From Petrotoga mobilis SJ95 (GTDB lineage Bacteria > Thermotogota > Thermotogae > Petrotogales > Petrotogaceae): a stretch of DNA of 64,000 nucleotides. The stretch spans positions 1,960,501 through 2,024,500 of the forward strand of contig NC_010003.1 in NCBI RefSeq assembly GCF_000018605.1. The letters are read 5' to 3'. The notes under the pieces are model-generated. The model was not told the DNA's origin. It was given only the letters and a program-made list of their open reading frames with translations, and did no database searches. Each line of letters starts with the position of its first letter. Within the stretch, counting starts at the first letter, position 1. A program made the translations under genes and the position numbers. This document shows, one piece after another, positions 1 to 8,800 of the stretch.

Positions 1-180
1 TTTGATATAATTAAATGCATAAGCAGGTCTGCGGGTCAAAAGGGTAAAGGCTCCTTTTGCTTATGGGTGGGGAGCTGGATGAAATGACAAAAGAATCTTT
101 TCCTTATGGGTGGGGAGCGGGGCGAAGGGGCGCTAATAAAAGGTTTAGAGTTTCTAAAAACAGAATTAAATTTTAAAAAA
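1..180 (+). repeat. Mosaic GC-rich repeat, two units, ahead of the HAD gene
   Basis: No gene is visible here. Two units of the repeat family that recurs through the window are present. The complete one (102-140) begins CCTTATGGGTGGGGAGC and ends GGGGCGAAGGGGCGCTAA. A degenerate unit lies at about 55-101. The complete unit is followed by a hairpin, TTTAGA (144-149), loop GTT, TCTAAA (153-158), then an A-rich stretch and the ribosome-binding site of the next gene. An open frame across these bases is repeat sequence, not a protein. Confidence 0.8.
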
Positions 181-181
181 G

Positions 182-1015
182 GTGGTTTTTACTCTGATAA
201 ACGATATAAAAACAATCGAAAAATTACAACAAATAGAACTCTTCGTTTTAGATATAGACGGTACTTTTTATGTCAGCCAAAAGTTAGTTAACGGTGCACT
301 AAAATTCTCCAACCTTTTAAAAAAGCAAAATAAAAAGCTTGTCTTTTTAACCAACAATTCAAACAAATCGAAGAAAGAATACCAACAAGAGTTTGACGCT
401 TTAAACTATCCAATAAAAGAAAACGAAATCTACACAGCAGGTATCGCTGCTGCAGAATATATAAAAGATAAGTTTGGGACAAAAAGGATTTTTTTGGTGG
501 CTACTCCCTCAATGATAGAAGAATATGAAAGATTTGGACATCAAATTGTTACAGATTTCCCTGAGATGGTGGTAGTTACTTTCGATAAAAGTTTAACCTA
601 TGATAAGTTAGCAAAAGCCTCCATATTTGTATCTAAAGGAGCCTTCTTTTTTGTTACCAATCCAGATTTGAACTGTCCAACTGAAGAAGGGCCTATCCCC
701 GATACCGCTGCTATTGCAAGTGTAGTATCTAAAGCATGCAATAAAGAACCCGACATCATCTTTGGGAAACCAGATCCCAAGATTTTAGAAATGATAATGA
801 AAGATTATCAAGTAACCCCAGAAAAAACCTGTATAGTTGGAGACAGGTTGTATACCGATATATTAATTGGAATAAACGCTGGTACGTTATCTACATTAGT
901 ATTAACCGGGGAAGCAAAATTAGAGGACCTAAAAGATTCTGCAATAAAACCGGATCTTGTAGTTGACGATTTAGGACAACTTGCAGATCTAATCATAGAT
1001 GGGGGACGTGGCTAA
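182..1015 (+). CDS. HAD-family phosphatase, NagD/PNPase-like (HAD subfamily IIA)
   Basis: The 277-residue protein has all HAD signatures. Motif I is LDIDGT with both aspartates (residues about 23-28), motif II is LTNNS, and the late motifs are GKPDPKILE and IVGDRLYTD. The cap between motifs II and III and the overall length fit the NagD / p-nitrophenylphosphatase group, cytosolic phosphatases of small phosphomonoesters such as sugar phosphates. The natural substrate cannot be read from sequence. The start is uncertain: GTG at 182 overlaps the GGTGG ribosome-binding site (181-185), so a CTG at 194 or ATA at 197 is better spaced. The repeat leader precedes it and another repeat block separates it from the methionine synthase genes. 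Confidence 0.85.
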   Translation: MVFTLINDIKTIEKLQQIELFVLDIDGTFYVSQKLVNGALKFSNLLKKQNKKLVFLTNNSNKSKKEYQQEFDALNYPIKENEIYTAGIAAAEYIKDKFGTKRIFLVATPSMIEEYERFGHQIVTDFPEMVVVTFDKSLTYDKLAKASIFVSKGAFFFVTNPDLNCPTEEGPIPDTAAIASVVSKACNKEPDIIFGKPDPKILEMIMKDYQVTPEKTCIVGDRLYTDILIGINAGTLSTLVLTGEAKLEDLKDSAIKPDLVVDDLGQLADLIIDGGRG

Positions 1016-1020
1016 AGGTA

Positions 1021-1190
1021 TAGTCTTTTGTTCTTCCGTAGATGGGGGGAAATGGATAAAAGGACAAAGAATCTTTTCCTTATGGGTGGGGAGTTGGATG
1101 AAAGGGTAAAGAACCTTTTCCTTATGGGCGGGTTGCGGGGCGAAGGGGCGCTATCGCAGGACTTTCTAAAGATGTTATTATCGAAATAAC
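1021..1190 (+). repeat. Mosaic GC-rich repeat, about three units, ahead of the metH reactivation gene
   Basis: Three imperfect units run in tandem in the sense direction. The last and best (1120-1152) ends GGGGCGAAGGGGCGCTA. It is followed by TTTCTAAAGATG, the right arm of the leader hairpin, and then by AGGAGGGGG, the ribosome-binding site of the next gene. No cobalamin riboswitch core is visible. Confidence 0.75.
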
Positions 1191-1205
1191 AGGAGGGGGA
1201 ATTTT

Positions 1206-1760
1206 ATTAAAATCTACATTCCAGAAACTTATGAAATAATGCCTCAAAAAAAAATATACTTACTCCGAGCAGGCTTCAATGGATCTAAATTCCAAATCAA
1301 CGACAAATTAAAAGAAGAAATAAATAAAATATACAAGATCGGCTTAGAATTAGCACAACCAAAAGCCATATGTGACACATATAAAGTAGACTCACTTCCA
1401 AAAGAGCTGATTCCTAAATCTTTCGAAGGTGTTAAGTCGATCACTTTTTTTGTATCCACCTTAGGATACGAAATAGACAACTATATATCAAACGCCAATA
1501 CTCTCTCTTCCATGTTAATGGATGCTTGGGCTTCAGAAGCCATAGAAGCGTTCAACGAATCTATCGATAAAAAACTTAGAAAAGATTTCGGTAAAGGTAC
1601 CAGGAGATTTTCTCCTGGATATTCGGATATAGATGTGAGAAAAAATTGGGATATCGTCTGTAATTTACTCAAAACAGAGATAGTAGTTGTCAACAAAGAA
1701 ACTGGTATCATAACTCCAAGAAAAAGTACTGTATGTATGATAGGGTGGTATGATGAATAG
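1206..1760 (+). CDS. Stand-alone methionine synthase reactivation (activation) domain protein
   Basis: This resembles the C-terminal reactivation domain of MetH, which binds S-adenosylmethionine and allows reductive methylation of oxidised cobalamin. The strongest sign is RRFSPGYSDID near the C-terminus, matching the SAM-binding RPAPGY/RFSPGY motif. It overlaps metH by 11 bases, as expected for a split enzyme; Thermotoga has a comparable separate protein. Start choice: ATG at 1239 has no ribosome-binding site, whereas AGGAGG at 1191-1196 is 9 bases from an in-frame ATT at 1206 with no stop between. I chose ATT at 1206 as the likelier start; the conservative alternative is 1239 (173 residues). 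Confidence 0.8.
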   Translation: MKIYIPETYEIMPQKKIYLLRAGFNGSKFQINDKLKEEINKIYKIGLELAQPKAICDTYKVDSLPKELIPKSFEGVKSITFFVSTLGYEIDNYISNANTLSSMLMDAWASEAIEAFNESIDKKLRKDFGKGTRRFSPGYSDIDVRKNWDIVCNLLKTEIVVVNKETGIITPRKSTVCMIGWYDE

Positions 1761-4077
1761 AAAAGAGTTTGCAGAAATATTGAATGAAAAGATACTCATT
1801 TTAGACGGAGGATATGGAACAGAATTTATAAAAAGAGGATATAAAAATATTCCTGCTGAGATTTTAAACATCGAATATCCAGAAGTAGTTTACAATCTAC
1901 AAAGTGAATACGTAAAATCTGGAGCAGACATTCTTTTAACTAATACTTTTAGTGGAAATCGACGAAAACTCAAAGAGCTAAATTATGAAGAAGCATTCGA
2001 AAAGGTCAACGTCAAAGCAGTTGAAATTGCCAAGCAAGCATCAAAAGGCAAAGCTTTGGTCTTTGGCGATCTATCTTCTCTAGGAGAGTATCCAAAGCCT
2101 ATGGGAGCTCTTGAAATGGACGAAGCTATTGAGGAGTATTATCAACAGGCAAAAGTGTTGTTTGAAAGCGGTGTAGATGGATTTATCGTTGAAACAATGA
2201 CAGATATAAAAGAGCTAAAAGCTGCTGTATATGGAATAAGAAAAGTTACAGAAGATTTACCTTTAATAGCTCATATGACGTTTGAAGAGAACGGCCGTTC
2301 CGTTACGGGGACTTCTGTGGAAATCTTTGCGAATGTTTTTAATGATTTAGATGTAGATGTACTAGGAATTAACTGTACTTTGGGTCCCGAGGATCTTTTA
2401 AAGGTTTTTGAGCGTCTATCACTCTCAACAAACAAGTTTTTATCAGTCGAACCAAACGCTGGTAAACCCATTTTTGATGGAAAAAATTTGGAATACAAAA
2501 TGACGCCCGAAATATTTGGAATGTTTGTTGAAGACTATTTAGATTTAGGAGTAAATATTATTGGAGGCTGTTGTGGTACCTCTCCAGAACATATAAAGGT
2601 AATTAGGAATATGGTAAAAAGAAGACCTAAAAAAATAGTTAAAGAAATACCTATTATGTACTCTTCAAGAACGATCTTAAACAAATTTCATCCCTTTACC
2701 GTTATCGGAGAGAGAATAAATCCTGCGGGGAACAAAAAATTTCAAAATGAAATTGAAGAATTCAACTTCGATAATGTAATAAAAAGGGCAAACAATCAAA
2801 AAAATGCAAAAGCCCATGCAATAGACGTTAACTTGGGTATCGAAAAGATTTTGAACGAAGAGCATTTCAAAAAAATTATCATAGAATTAGACAAACACTC
2901 TTCTCTTCCTATTTCTTTTGACATTCAAAATATTGGGTTTTTAGAGAGCGCTTTAAAAGAGTATCCAGGAAGACCAATAATCAATTCTTCTAAATTGAGT
3001 AAAAAAGATCTAGACAGAAAACTAGAGTTGATTAAAAAATATGGTGGGTTATTAATAGTATTAGCGCTTGAGAAAGAAATCTTAGAATCTGCAGAAGAAA
3101 GACTACAACTAATGCTAAGAAAATGGCCATACATAGAAAGTAAAGGAATAAGTAAAGATAGAATTATAGTTGACCCATTGGTGCTATCCCTTGCTGCCAA
3201 TAACGATCCAAATATTACTTTGGAGACAGTAAAATTACTCTCGCAAAATGGGTTCAATACCACTATGGGTCTTTCGAATCTTAGCTTCGGTTTACCAAAC
3301 AGAAATTATATAAATGCAGCTTTTCTCTCAAGGGCAAAAAGTAAAGGCTTGACTTCAGCCATCTTAAATCCAGAAGATGAGTTTCTTATGAACACGTTGA
3401 ATGGCAACCTATTGTTGGATAAAAATATTGTAATACCAACTAAGGTTGAAAAACAAGATGAATTAACCGAGAAAATCCTACAAGGTGAAGAAGGTGAAGT
3501 AAAACGAATCATTGAAAATCAGTTAAAAGAGAAAAGTCCATTAGAAGTTAGTCAAGATGTGCTGGGTAAAGCGATGGAAAAGATCGGAGACCTCTACGCA
3601 CAAGGGAACATATATCTTCCTGAGTTATTGTTAGCTGCCGAAACTGTCAAACCCATTTTTGATTACCTAAACAATTTGATTCCTGAATCTCAAAACGATA
3701 AAAAAGCTAAAGTCGTACTAGCCACGGTAGAAGGAGATATACACGATATTGGTAAAAATATAGTAGCAGCAGTATTAAGAAGCGCTAACTTCAAAATTAT
3801 AGATCTTGGCAAAGATGTGGAAACTTCTATAATAATCGACGCTGTACAAAAAGAAAAACCAAATATATTAGGGCTCTCGGCTATGATGACAACTACCGTG
3901 GGAAAAATAGAAGATGTGGTAAATGAACTAAAAAAATTGAGTCTTAATGTGAAAGTTATTGCTGGTGGTGCTTCTATGAACAGAAAATTAGCTGAAACTT
4001 TTGGATGTGATGCCTACGCTAAAGATGCAAGCGAAGGGCTCAAGATATGCAAAAGTTGGGTCAATTTGAATTCGTAA
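1750..4077 (+). CDS. metH: Cobalamin-dependent methionine synthase, three-domain form
   Basis: It transfers the methyl group of methyltetrahydrofolate to homocysteine via methylcobalamin. The homocysteine domain (residues 1-290) has the zinc cysteines C209 and the pair C274-C275 in GGCCGTSPEH. The pterin domain is about 315-560. The cobalamin-binding part (about 577-775) has a helical cap and DIHDIG, with H665 as the expected cobalt ligand. The fourth, reactivation domain of E. coli MetH is missing and is supplied by the overlapping upstream gene. The 775-residue length fits this split architecture. ATG at 1750 or 1753 follows GGGTGG. Confidence 0.93.
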   Translation: MMNRKEFAEILNEKILILDGGYGTEFIKRGYKNIPAEILNIEYPEVVYNLQSEYVKSGADILLTNTFSGNRRKLKELNYEEAFEKVNVKAVEIAKQASKGKALVFGDLSSLGEYPKPMGALEMDEAIEEYYQQAKVLFESGVDGFIVETMTDIKELKAAVYGIRKVTEDLPLIAHMTFEENGRSVTGTSVEIFANVFNDLDVDVLGINCTLGPEDLLKVFERLSLSTNKFLSVEPNAGKPIFDGKNLEYKMTPEIFGMFVEDYLDLGVNIIGGCCGTSPEHIKVIRNMVKRRPKKIVKEIPIMYSSRTILNKFHPFTVIGERINPAGNKKFQNEIEEFNFDNVIKRANNQKNAKAHAIDVNLGIEKILNEEHFKKIIIELDKHSSLPISFDIQNIGFLESALKEYPGRPIINSSKLSKKDLDRKLELIKKYGGLLIVLALEKEILESAEERLQLMLRKWPYIESKGISKDRIIVDPLVLSLAANNDPNITLETVKLLSQNGFNTTMGLSNLSFGLPNRNYINAAFLSRAKSKGLTSAILNPEDEFLMNTLNGNLLLDKNIVIPTKVEKQDELTEKILQGEEGEVKRIIENQLKEKSPLEVSQDVLGKAMEKIGDLYAQGNIYLPELLLAAETVKPIFDYLNNLIPESQNDKKAKVVLATVEGDIHDIGKNIVAAVLRSANFKIIDLGKDVETSIIIDAVQKEKPNILGLSAMMTTTVGKIEDVVNELKKLSLNVKVIAGGASMNRKLAETFGCDAYAKDASEGLKICKSWVNLNS

Positions 4078-4224
4078 TTGTGTATCTTCCGATTTTTATA
4101 TATCAAAAATGTTAATAAAAAGAAAAAGCTTTATGTCGATAAAACATGATAAAATTTATCAATTTTTCTAAAATACTTATAGATAAAAAATTTCGAGCAA
4201 ATATAACGAAATTTTTTTCAAATT

Positions 4225-4372
4225 TTGATAAATGGAGATTTCAGTGTATAATCGCAAATAAATGCTTCTAATCATAAATATTTACCGATAATTAGAAATA
4301 ATGAAACAATTTTCAATTTAAACTAACTTTTGAAAATAATATCTTAGCGATTTTACTTTATTGGGAGGGAAA
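4225..4372 (+). promoter_or_regulatory. glnA promoter and conserved nitrogen-gene leader
   Basis: The 300-base gap before glnA holds a promoter, TTGATA (4225-4230), 16 bases, TATAAT (4247-4252), and a leader that closely matches the one before gdhA. Shared blocks in order are ATTAGAAATAATGAAA (4291-4306), the inverted repeat TGAAA (4302-4306) CAAT TTTCA (4311-4315), a 15-base spacer, and TGAAAATAATATCTT (4331-4345). A local hairpin TTCTAAT (4266-4272) with ATTAGAA (4291-4297) is also possible. The promoter calls follow consensus. That the block is a nitrogen-responsive operator or RNA element is inference. Confidence 0.7.
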
Positions 4373-4377
4373 AATTT

Positions 4378-5703
4378 ATGACAAAAGAGGAACTATTGGA
4401 ACAGATAGAAAGTCAAGGTATAAAGTATATTAGACTGCAAATTACTGATATCAACGGAGCCTTGAAAAACGTAGAAATACCATCTACAGAGTTAGAATCT
4501 TCTTTGACTAACGGGACTATGTTTGATGGTTCATCGATTGAAGGGCTAGTGAGAATCAACGAATCCGATATGTTGCTTAAACCTGATATAGACACCTTTG
4601 CAGTTTTGCCGTGGACCGTTGAAAGAGAAAAAGTTGGTAGATTCATTTGTGACATTTATACTTCTGATGGGAAGCATTTCCAAGGTGACCCCAGATATGT
4701 GTTGAAGAAAGTCATGAATGATATGAAAGAGTATGGCTATACCCCATATGCCGGTCCAGAACCAGAATTTTTTATCCTTCCAAGGGATGAGGAAACAAGA
4801 CAACCGGTATTATCTCCTCTTGATAGGGGAGGCTATTTCGATTTGCTCCCAATAGATTTAGGGGAAAGGGTTAGAAAAAACATGGTAGAAACTCTACAAA
4901 GTATGGGTATTAGAGTGGAGGCTGCTCACCATGAAGTAGCAAATTCTCAACATGAAATTGATTTCAGGTACGACAACGCTCTTAGAACCGCCGACAATAT
5001 TCAAACTTTTAAATTGGTTGTAAGGACGATAGCTCTATTGAACGGGCTGTGGGCAACGTTTATGCCTAAGCCATTTTTTGGTATGAACGGCTCAGGGATG
5101 CACACCCATTTGAGTATCTTTAAAGACGGAAAGAATATCTTTTACGATCCAAACGGTACTTATCAATTAAGCAGTGAGCTTAGATGGTTTATTGGAGGTG
5201 TTTTTAAGCATATAGATGCGATAACCGTTTTGGCAAATCCTACGATAAACTCATATAAAAGGTTAGTTCCCGGATACGAAGCCCCTGTTAACATCGCATG
5301 GTCCGTATTGAATAGAAGTGCTTTAGTGAGGATACCGATGTCGAGAGGAGACGGAACTAGGTTGGAATTAAGATCTCCAGATCCAACAGCAAATCCTTAT
5401 TTACTTTTAGCTAGTGTATTTTCATCAGGTTTAGAAGGTATAAAAAACAAGATAGAGCCACCTCAACCCGTTGATGGAAATATTTACGAAATGGACCACA
5501 AAGAAAAGAGTGAAAAAAATATTAGATATTTACCTGGTTCACTCAATGAATCCTTGGAAGCTCTGAAAAAAGACGAATTTATAGCCGAAATCTTGGGAGA
5601 ACACATATTTAAAAAATTTATAGAATTAAAAGAAAAAGAGATTGAAGAGTTTAAGATAGCGGTAACTGATTGGGAGATTAATAAGTACATAAACCAATTT
5701 TGA
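4378..5703 (+). CDS. glnA: Glutamine synthetase type I
   Basis: ATP-dependent condensation of ammonia and glutamate, the first step of the GS-GOGAT cycle completed by gltB and gltD just downstream. The beta-grasp domain begins at FDGSSIEGL. Catalytic-domain motifs are GPEPEFF, the histidine-rich AAHHEVANSQHEIDF, NGSGMHTH, and NSYKRLVPGYEAP. At 441 residues it fits the shorter, dodecameric GSI-alpha class seen in Bacillus and Thermotoga, which is usually regulated by feedback and regulators, not adenylylation. ATG at 4378 follows GGGAGGG. It is transcribed from the conserved leader promoter upstream. Confidence 0.97.
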   Translation: MTKEELLEQIESQGIKYIRLQITDINGALKNVEIPSTELESSLTNGTMFDGSSIEGLVRINESDMLLKPDIDTFAVLPWTVEREKVGRFICDIYTSDGKHFQGDPRYVLKKVMNDMKEYGYTPYAGPEPEFFILPRDEETRQPVLSPLDRGGYFDLLPIDLGERVRKNMVETLQSMGIRVEAAHHEVANSQHEIDFRYDNALRTADNIQTFKLVVRTIALLNGLWATFMPKPFFGMNGSGMHTHLSIFKDGKNIFYDPNGTYQLSSELRWFIGGVFKHIDAITVLANPTINSYKRLVPGYEAPVNIAWSVLNRSALVRIPMSRGDGTRLELRSPDPTANPYLLLASVFSSGLEGIKNKIEPPQPVDGNIYEMDHKEKSEKNIRYLPGSLNESLEALKKDEFIAEILGEHIFKKFIELKEKEIEEFKIAVTDWEINKYINQF

Positions 5704-5778
5704 TAAACCTTTAATATCTATTATTATTTTCTTTTTTAAAAATAAAACCGGGGTTTCAAAAAGTATTATACAGAAACA

Positions 5779-5808
5779 CACTGTATTGGGACAGTCTCCA
5801 ATATAGGA
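5779..5808 (+). other. Two mutually exclusive small hairpins before gltB
   Basis: The 117-base gap between glnA and gltB contains ACTGT-ATTGGG-ACAGT, and overlapping it TATTGG-GACAGTCT-CCAATA, which ends just before the GGAGGGAGG ribosome-binding site. The two pairings share bases and cannot coexist. Both are short, so a role in translation of gltB is only a possibility. No clear terminator after glnA is seen. Confidence 0.35.
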
Positions 5809-5820
5809 GGGAGGGTTAAA

Positions 5821-8800
5821 ATGAATAATGGGCTTTACGATCCAAAGTTTGAGCATGATGCTTGTGGAGTTGGATTAGTTGCAAGTACAAAAGGAATAAA
5901 GTCACATGAAATAGTTGACAAATCGTTGAGCGTTTTAAAAAATATGGCTCATCGTGGTGCGCGAGGCAGAGAAGAAAATGATGGGGACGGGGCAGGGGTA
6001 CTGCTTCAGCTTCCCCATGATTTTTTAATAAACGTATCAAAACACTTAGGATTCAAGCTTCCGAATCAAAATGAATATGCCGTGGGTATGGTTTTTTGTC
6101 CCCGAGATAAAACTCTTACAAATATCTTCAAACAACAATTTGAAAAAATAGTCACCGATCAAGGCCAAAAAGTAATAGGTTGGAGAGATGTACCTATCAA
6201 TAAAGCATTTGTTGGCCCAACTGCATTAAAAAGCATGCCATCTTTTCTACAAGTTTTTATCGCTAAGAATCCTTCCTTGAAATCTGAAATAGAATTTGAA
6301 AGAAAATTGTACCTAATTAGGAAAAAAAGTGAAAAAGAGATAAAAATACCGTACACAGATGAAAATAAAACCTTTTATATAGCAAGTCTATCCTCTAAAA
6401 CAATTGTTTACAAAGGGATGTTAACAGCGGAACAATTAAAACACTTTTTCCCAGACTTGACTGATCCTCTTTTCAAATCGGCGTTTTCTATTGTACACTC
6501 CAGATTCAGTACGAACACATTTCCCAGTTGGAAACGGGCTCACCCTTATAGGTACATGGTTCACAACGGTGAGATCAACACTATAATTGGTAATGTTAAC
6601 TGGATGAAGGCAAGGCAATCCAAGGTAAGCACAGATATCTTTGGAGAAAACATTGAGGACATCTTCCCAATAATCGATGAAGATGGCAGTGATTCAGCAA
6701 TGTTTGACAACAATTTAGAATTCCTTTATTTGTCTGGTAGATCGCTACCTCATTCGATAATGATGATGATACCCGAACCTTGGGAAAACAATCAAACGAT
6801 GGATGTAGAAAAGAAAGCGTTTTATGAATTTCACAGTTGCTTGATGGAACCTTGGGATGGCCCTGCGGCGATTATTTTTACCGATGGTACAAAAGTAGGT
6901 GCGACACTGGACAGAAATGGATTGAGACCATTAAGATACTACATAACGGATGATGAATTGATACTTGCTTCAGAGGCTGGGGTCCTTGAAATACCTCCTC
7001 AAAAGATTTCAACTAAGGGAAGGATCACGCCAGGGAATATGTTGTTGCTGGATATTGAAAAAGGTCGAATTCTAAATGACGAAGAGATAAAACGACCGAT
7101 AATTTCAGAAAAGCCATATTTCTCATGGGTAAAAGAGAACATTGTGAATATTGAGGATCTTCCTGAGCATCCAAAAAAGAGAAATATGGAAATTAATGAT
7201 GTATCTTTAACTACAAAACAAAAATGTTTCGGATACACATTTGAGGACATTGAAATGATCATAGAACCTATGGTTATGGATGCTTCCGACCCCGTTGGGG
7301 CCATGGGGGATGACACACCTTTGGCCGTCTTATCTGAACGTCCAAAGTTATTGTATGAATATTTCAAACAGCTTTTCGCTCAAGTAACCAATCCTCCAAT
7401 AGATGCTATAAGAGAAAAAATAGTCACCTCTACCCATCTTTACATAGGTTCTGAAGGTAATCTTATTGATCCATCATCCATCAGTTGTAGGCAAATAAAG
7501 ATCGAAAACCCTATTCTTACCAACGATGAAATAGAAAAAATAAAAAACATTGACTTAGAAGGTTTCAAAACCGTTATCTTACCCATCTTGTACAAGGTAA
7601 AAGATGGAGAAGAAGGGCTAAAAAAAGCAATTGCAAACCTCTTTCAAAAGGCTGATTCTGCCATAAACGATGGTGCAAATATATTAATATTGTCGGATAA
7701 AGGAATTAACCAAGATTATGCTCCAATTCCAGCTTTACTAGCGGTATCGGGTATTCATCACCATTTGGTTAGAAGAGAAAATAGGACGGAGATTGGAATA
7801 ATCTTGGAATCTGCAGAACCAAGAGAAGTACATCATTTTTGTACACTCATAAGTTATGGTGCTTCTGCTATCAATCCATATCTCACCTATGAAAGTATTG
7901 AAAGTTTAGTTAATAAAGGTTACATTAAAGGTTTGAAATATGAAGAAGCCGTTCAAAGGTATAAAGATGCTGCCTTGAAAGGTATTCAAAAAGTGTTATC
8001 AAAGCTTGGGATCTCGACCCTTCAAGGCTATCAAGGTGCTCAAACCTTCGAAATAGTAGGGATAAAAAAGTCTATCGTAGAGCAATTTTTTACTGGAACC
8101 ACTTCACAAATAGAAGGAATAGGCCTAAAAGAAATAGCTCAAGAAATTTCTAAACGCCATTCAAATGCATTTGATCAGGTTAATAAAGGATCGGTGCTTG
8201 ATTCAGAAGGTCTTATAAAATGGAGGGCAAAAGGTGAGTATCACTTGTATAACCCCGAATCCATCTATTATTTACAAAATGCTGTTAAAAACAACGATTA
8301 TGAACTTTTCAAAAAGTTTTCACAATCTATAGTCGACGAAGATGCAAAATTATACAGTTTGAGAAGTCTTTTTGAGTTCAATTTTGATAAAACGAAAGCA
8401 ATTCCCCTTGACGAAGTAGAACCTGTGGAATCGATTGTTAAAAGATTCAAAACAGGAGCTATGTCTTTTGGGTCAATAAGTCAAGAAGCACACGAGGCCA
8501 TAGCAATAGCGATGAATCGAATAGGTGCCAAGAGTAACACAGGTGAAGGAGGGGAGGATTCAAACCGTTTCGCAAAAGAACAAAATGGGGATTCAAAGAA
8601 TAGTTCAATAAAGCAAGTTGCTTCTGGAAGATTCGGAGTCACGATCAACTACTTAAACAACGCTCAAGAGATCCAAATAAAGATAGCACAAGGTGCAAAA
8701 CCTGGGGAAGGTGGGGAGCTACCTGGGAACAAGGTTTATCCGTGGGTGGCAAAGGTAAGGAACTCTATTCCAGGAGTTACTCTCATTTCACCTCCTCCAC

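Noticed and set aside
106-291. Open frame over the first repeat block
   Set aside because: It is translation of the GC-rich repeat and overlaps the HAD gene in another frame; similar frames appear wherever the repeat occurs (27463-27681, 37940-38185, 53291-53500).
1021-1238. Cobalamin or SAM riboswitch before the methionine synthase genes
   Set aside because: No B12-box or SAM-I core could be found; the gap is filled by the mosaic repeat.
4225-4372. Known glutamine (glnA) riboswitch
   Set aside because: The known glutamine-sensing RNA has a different conserved core; this leader is AT-rich with an inverted repeat and resembles only the gdhA leader.
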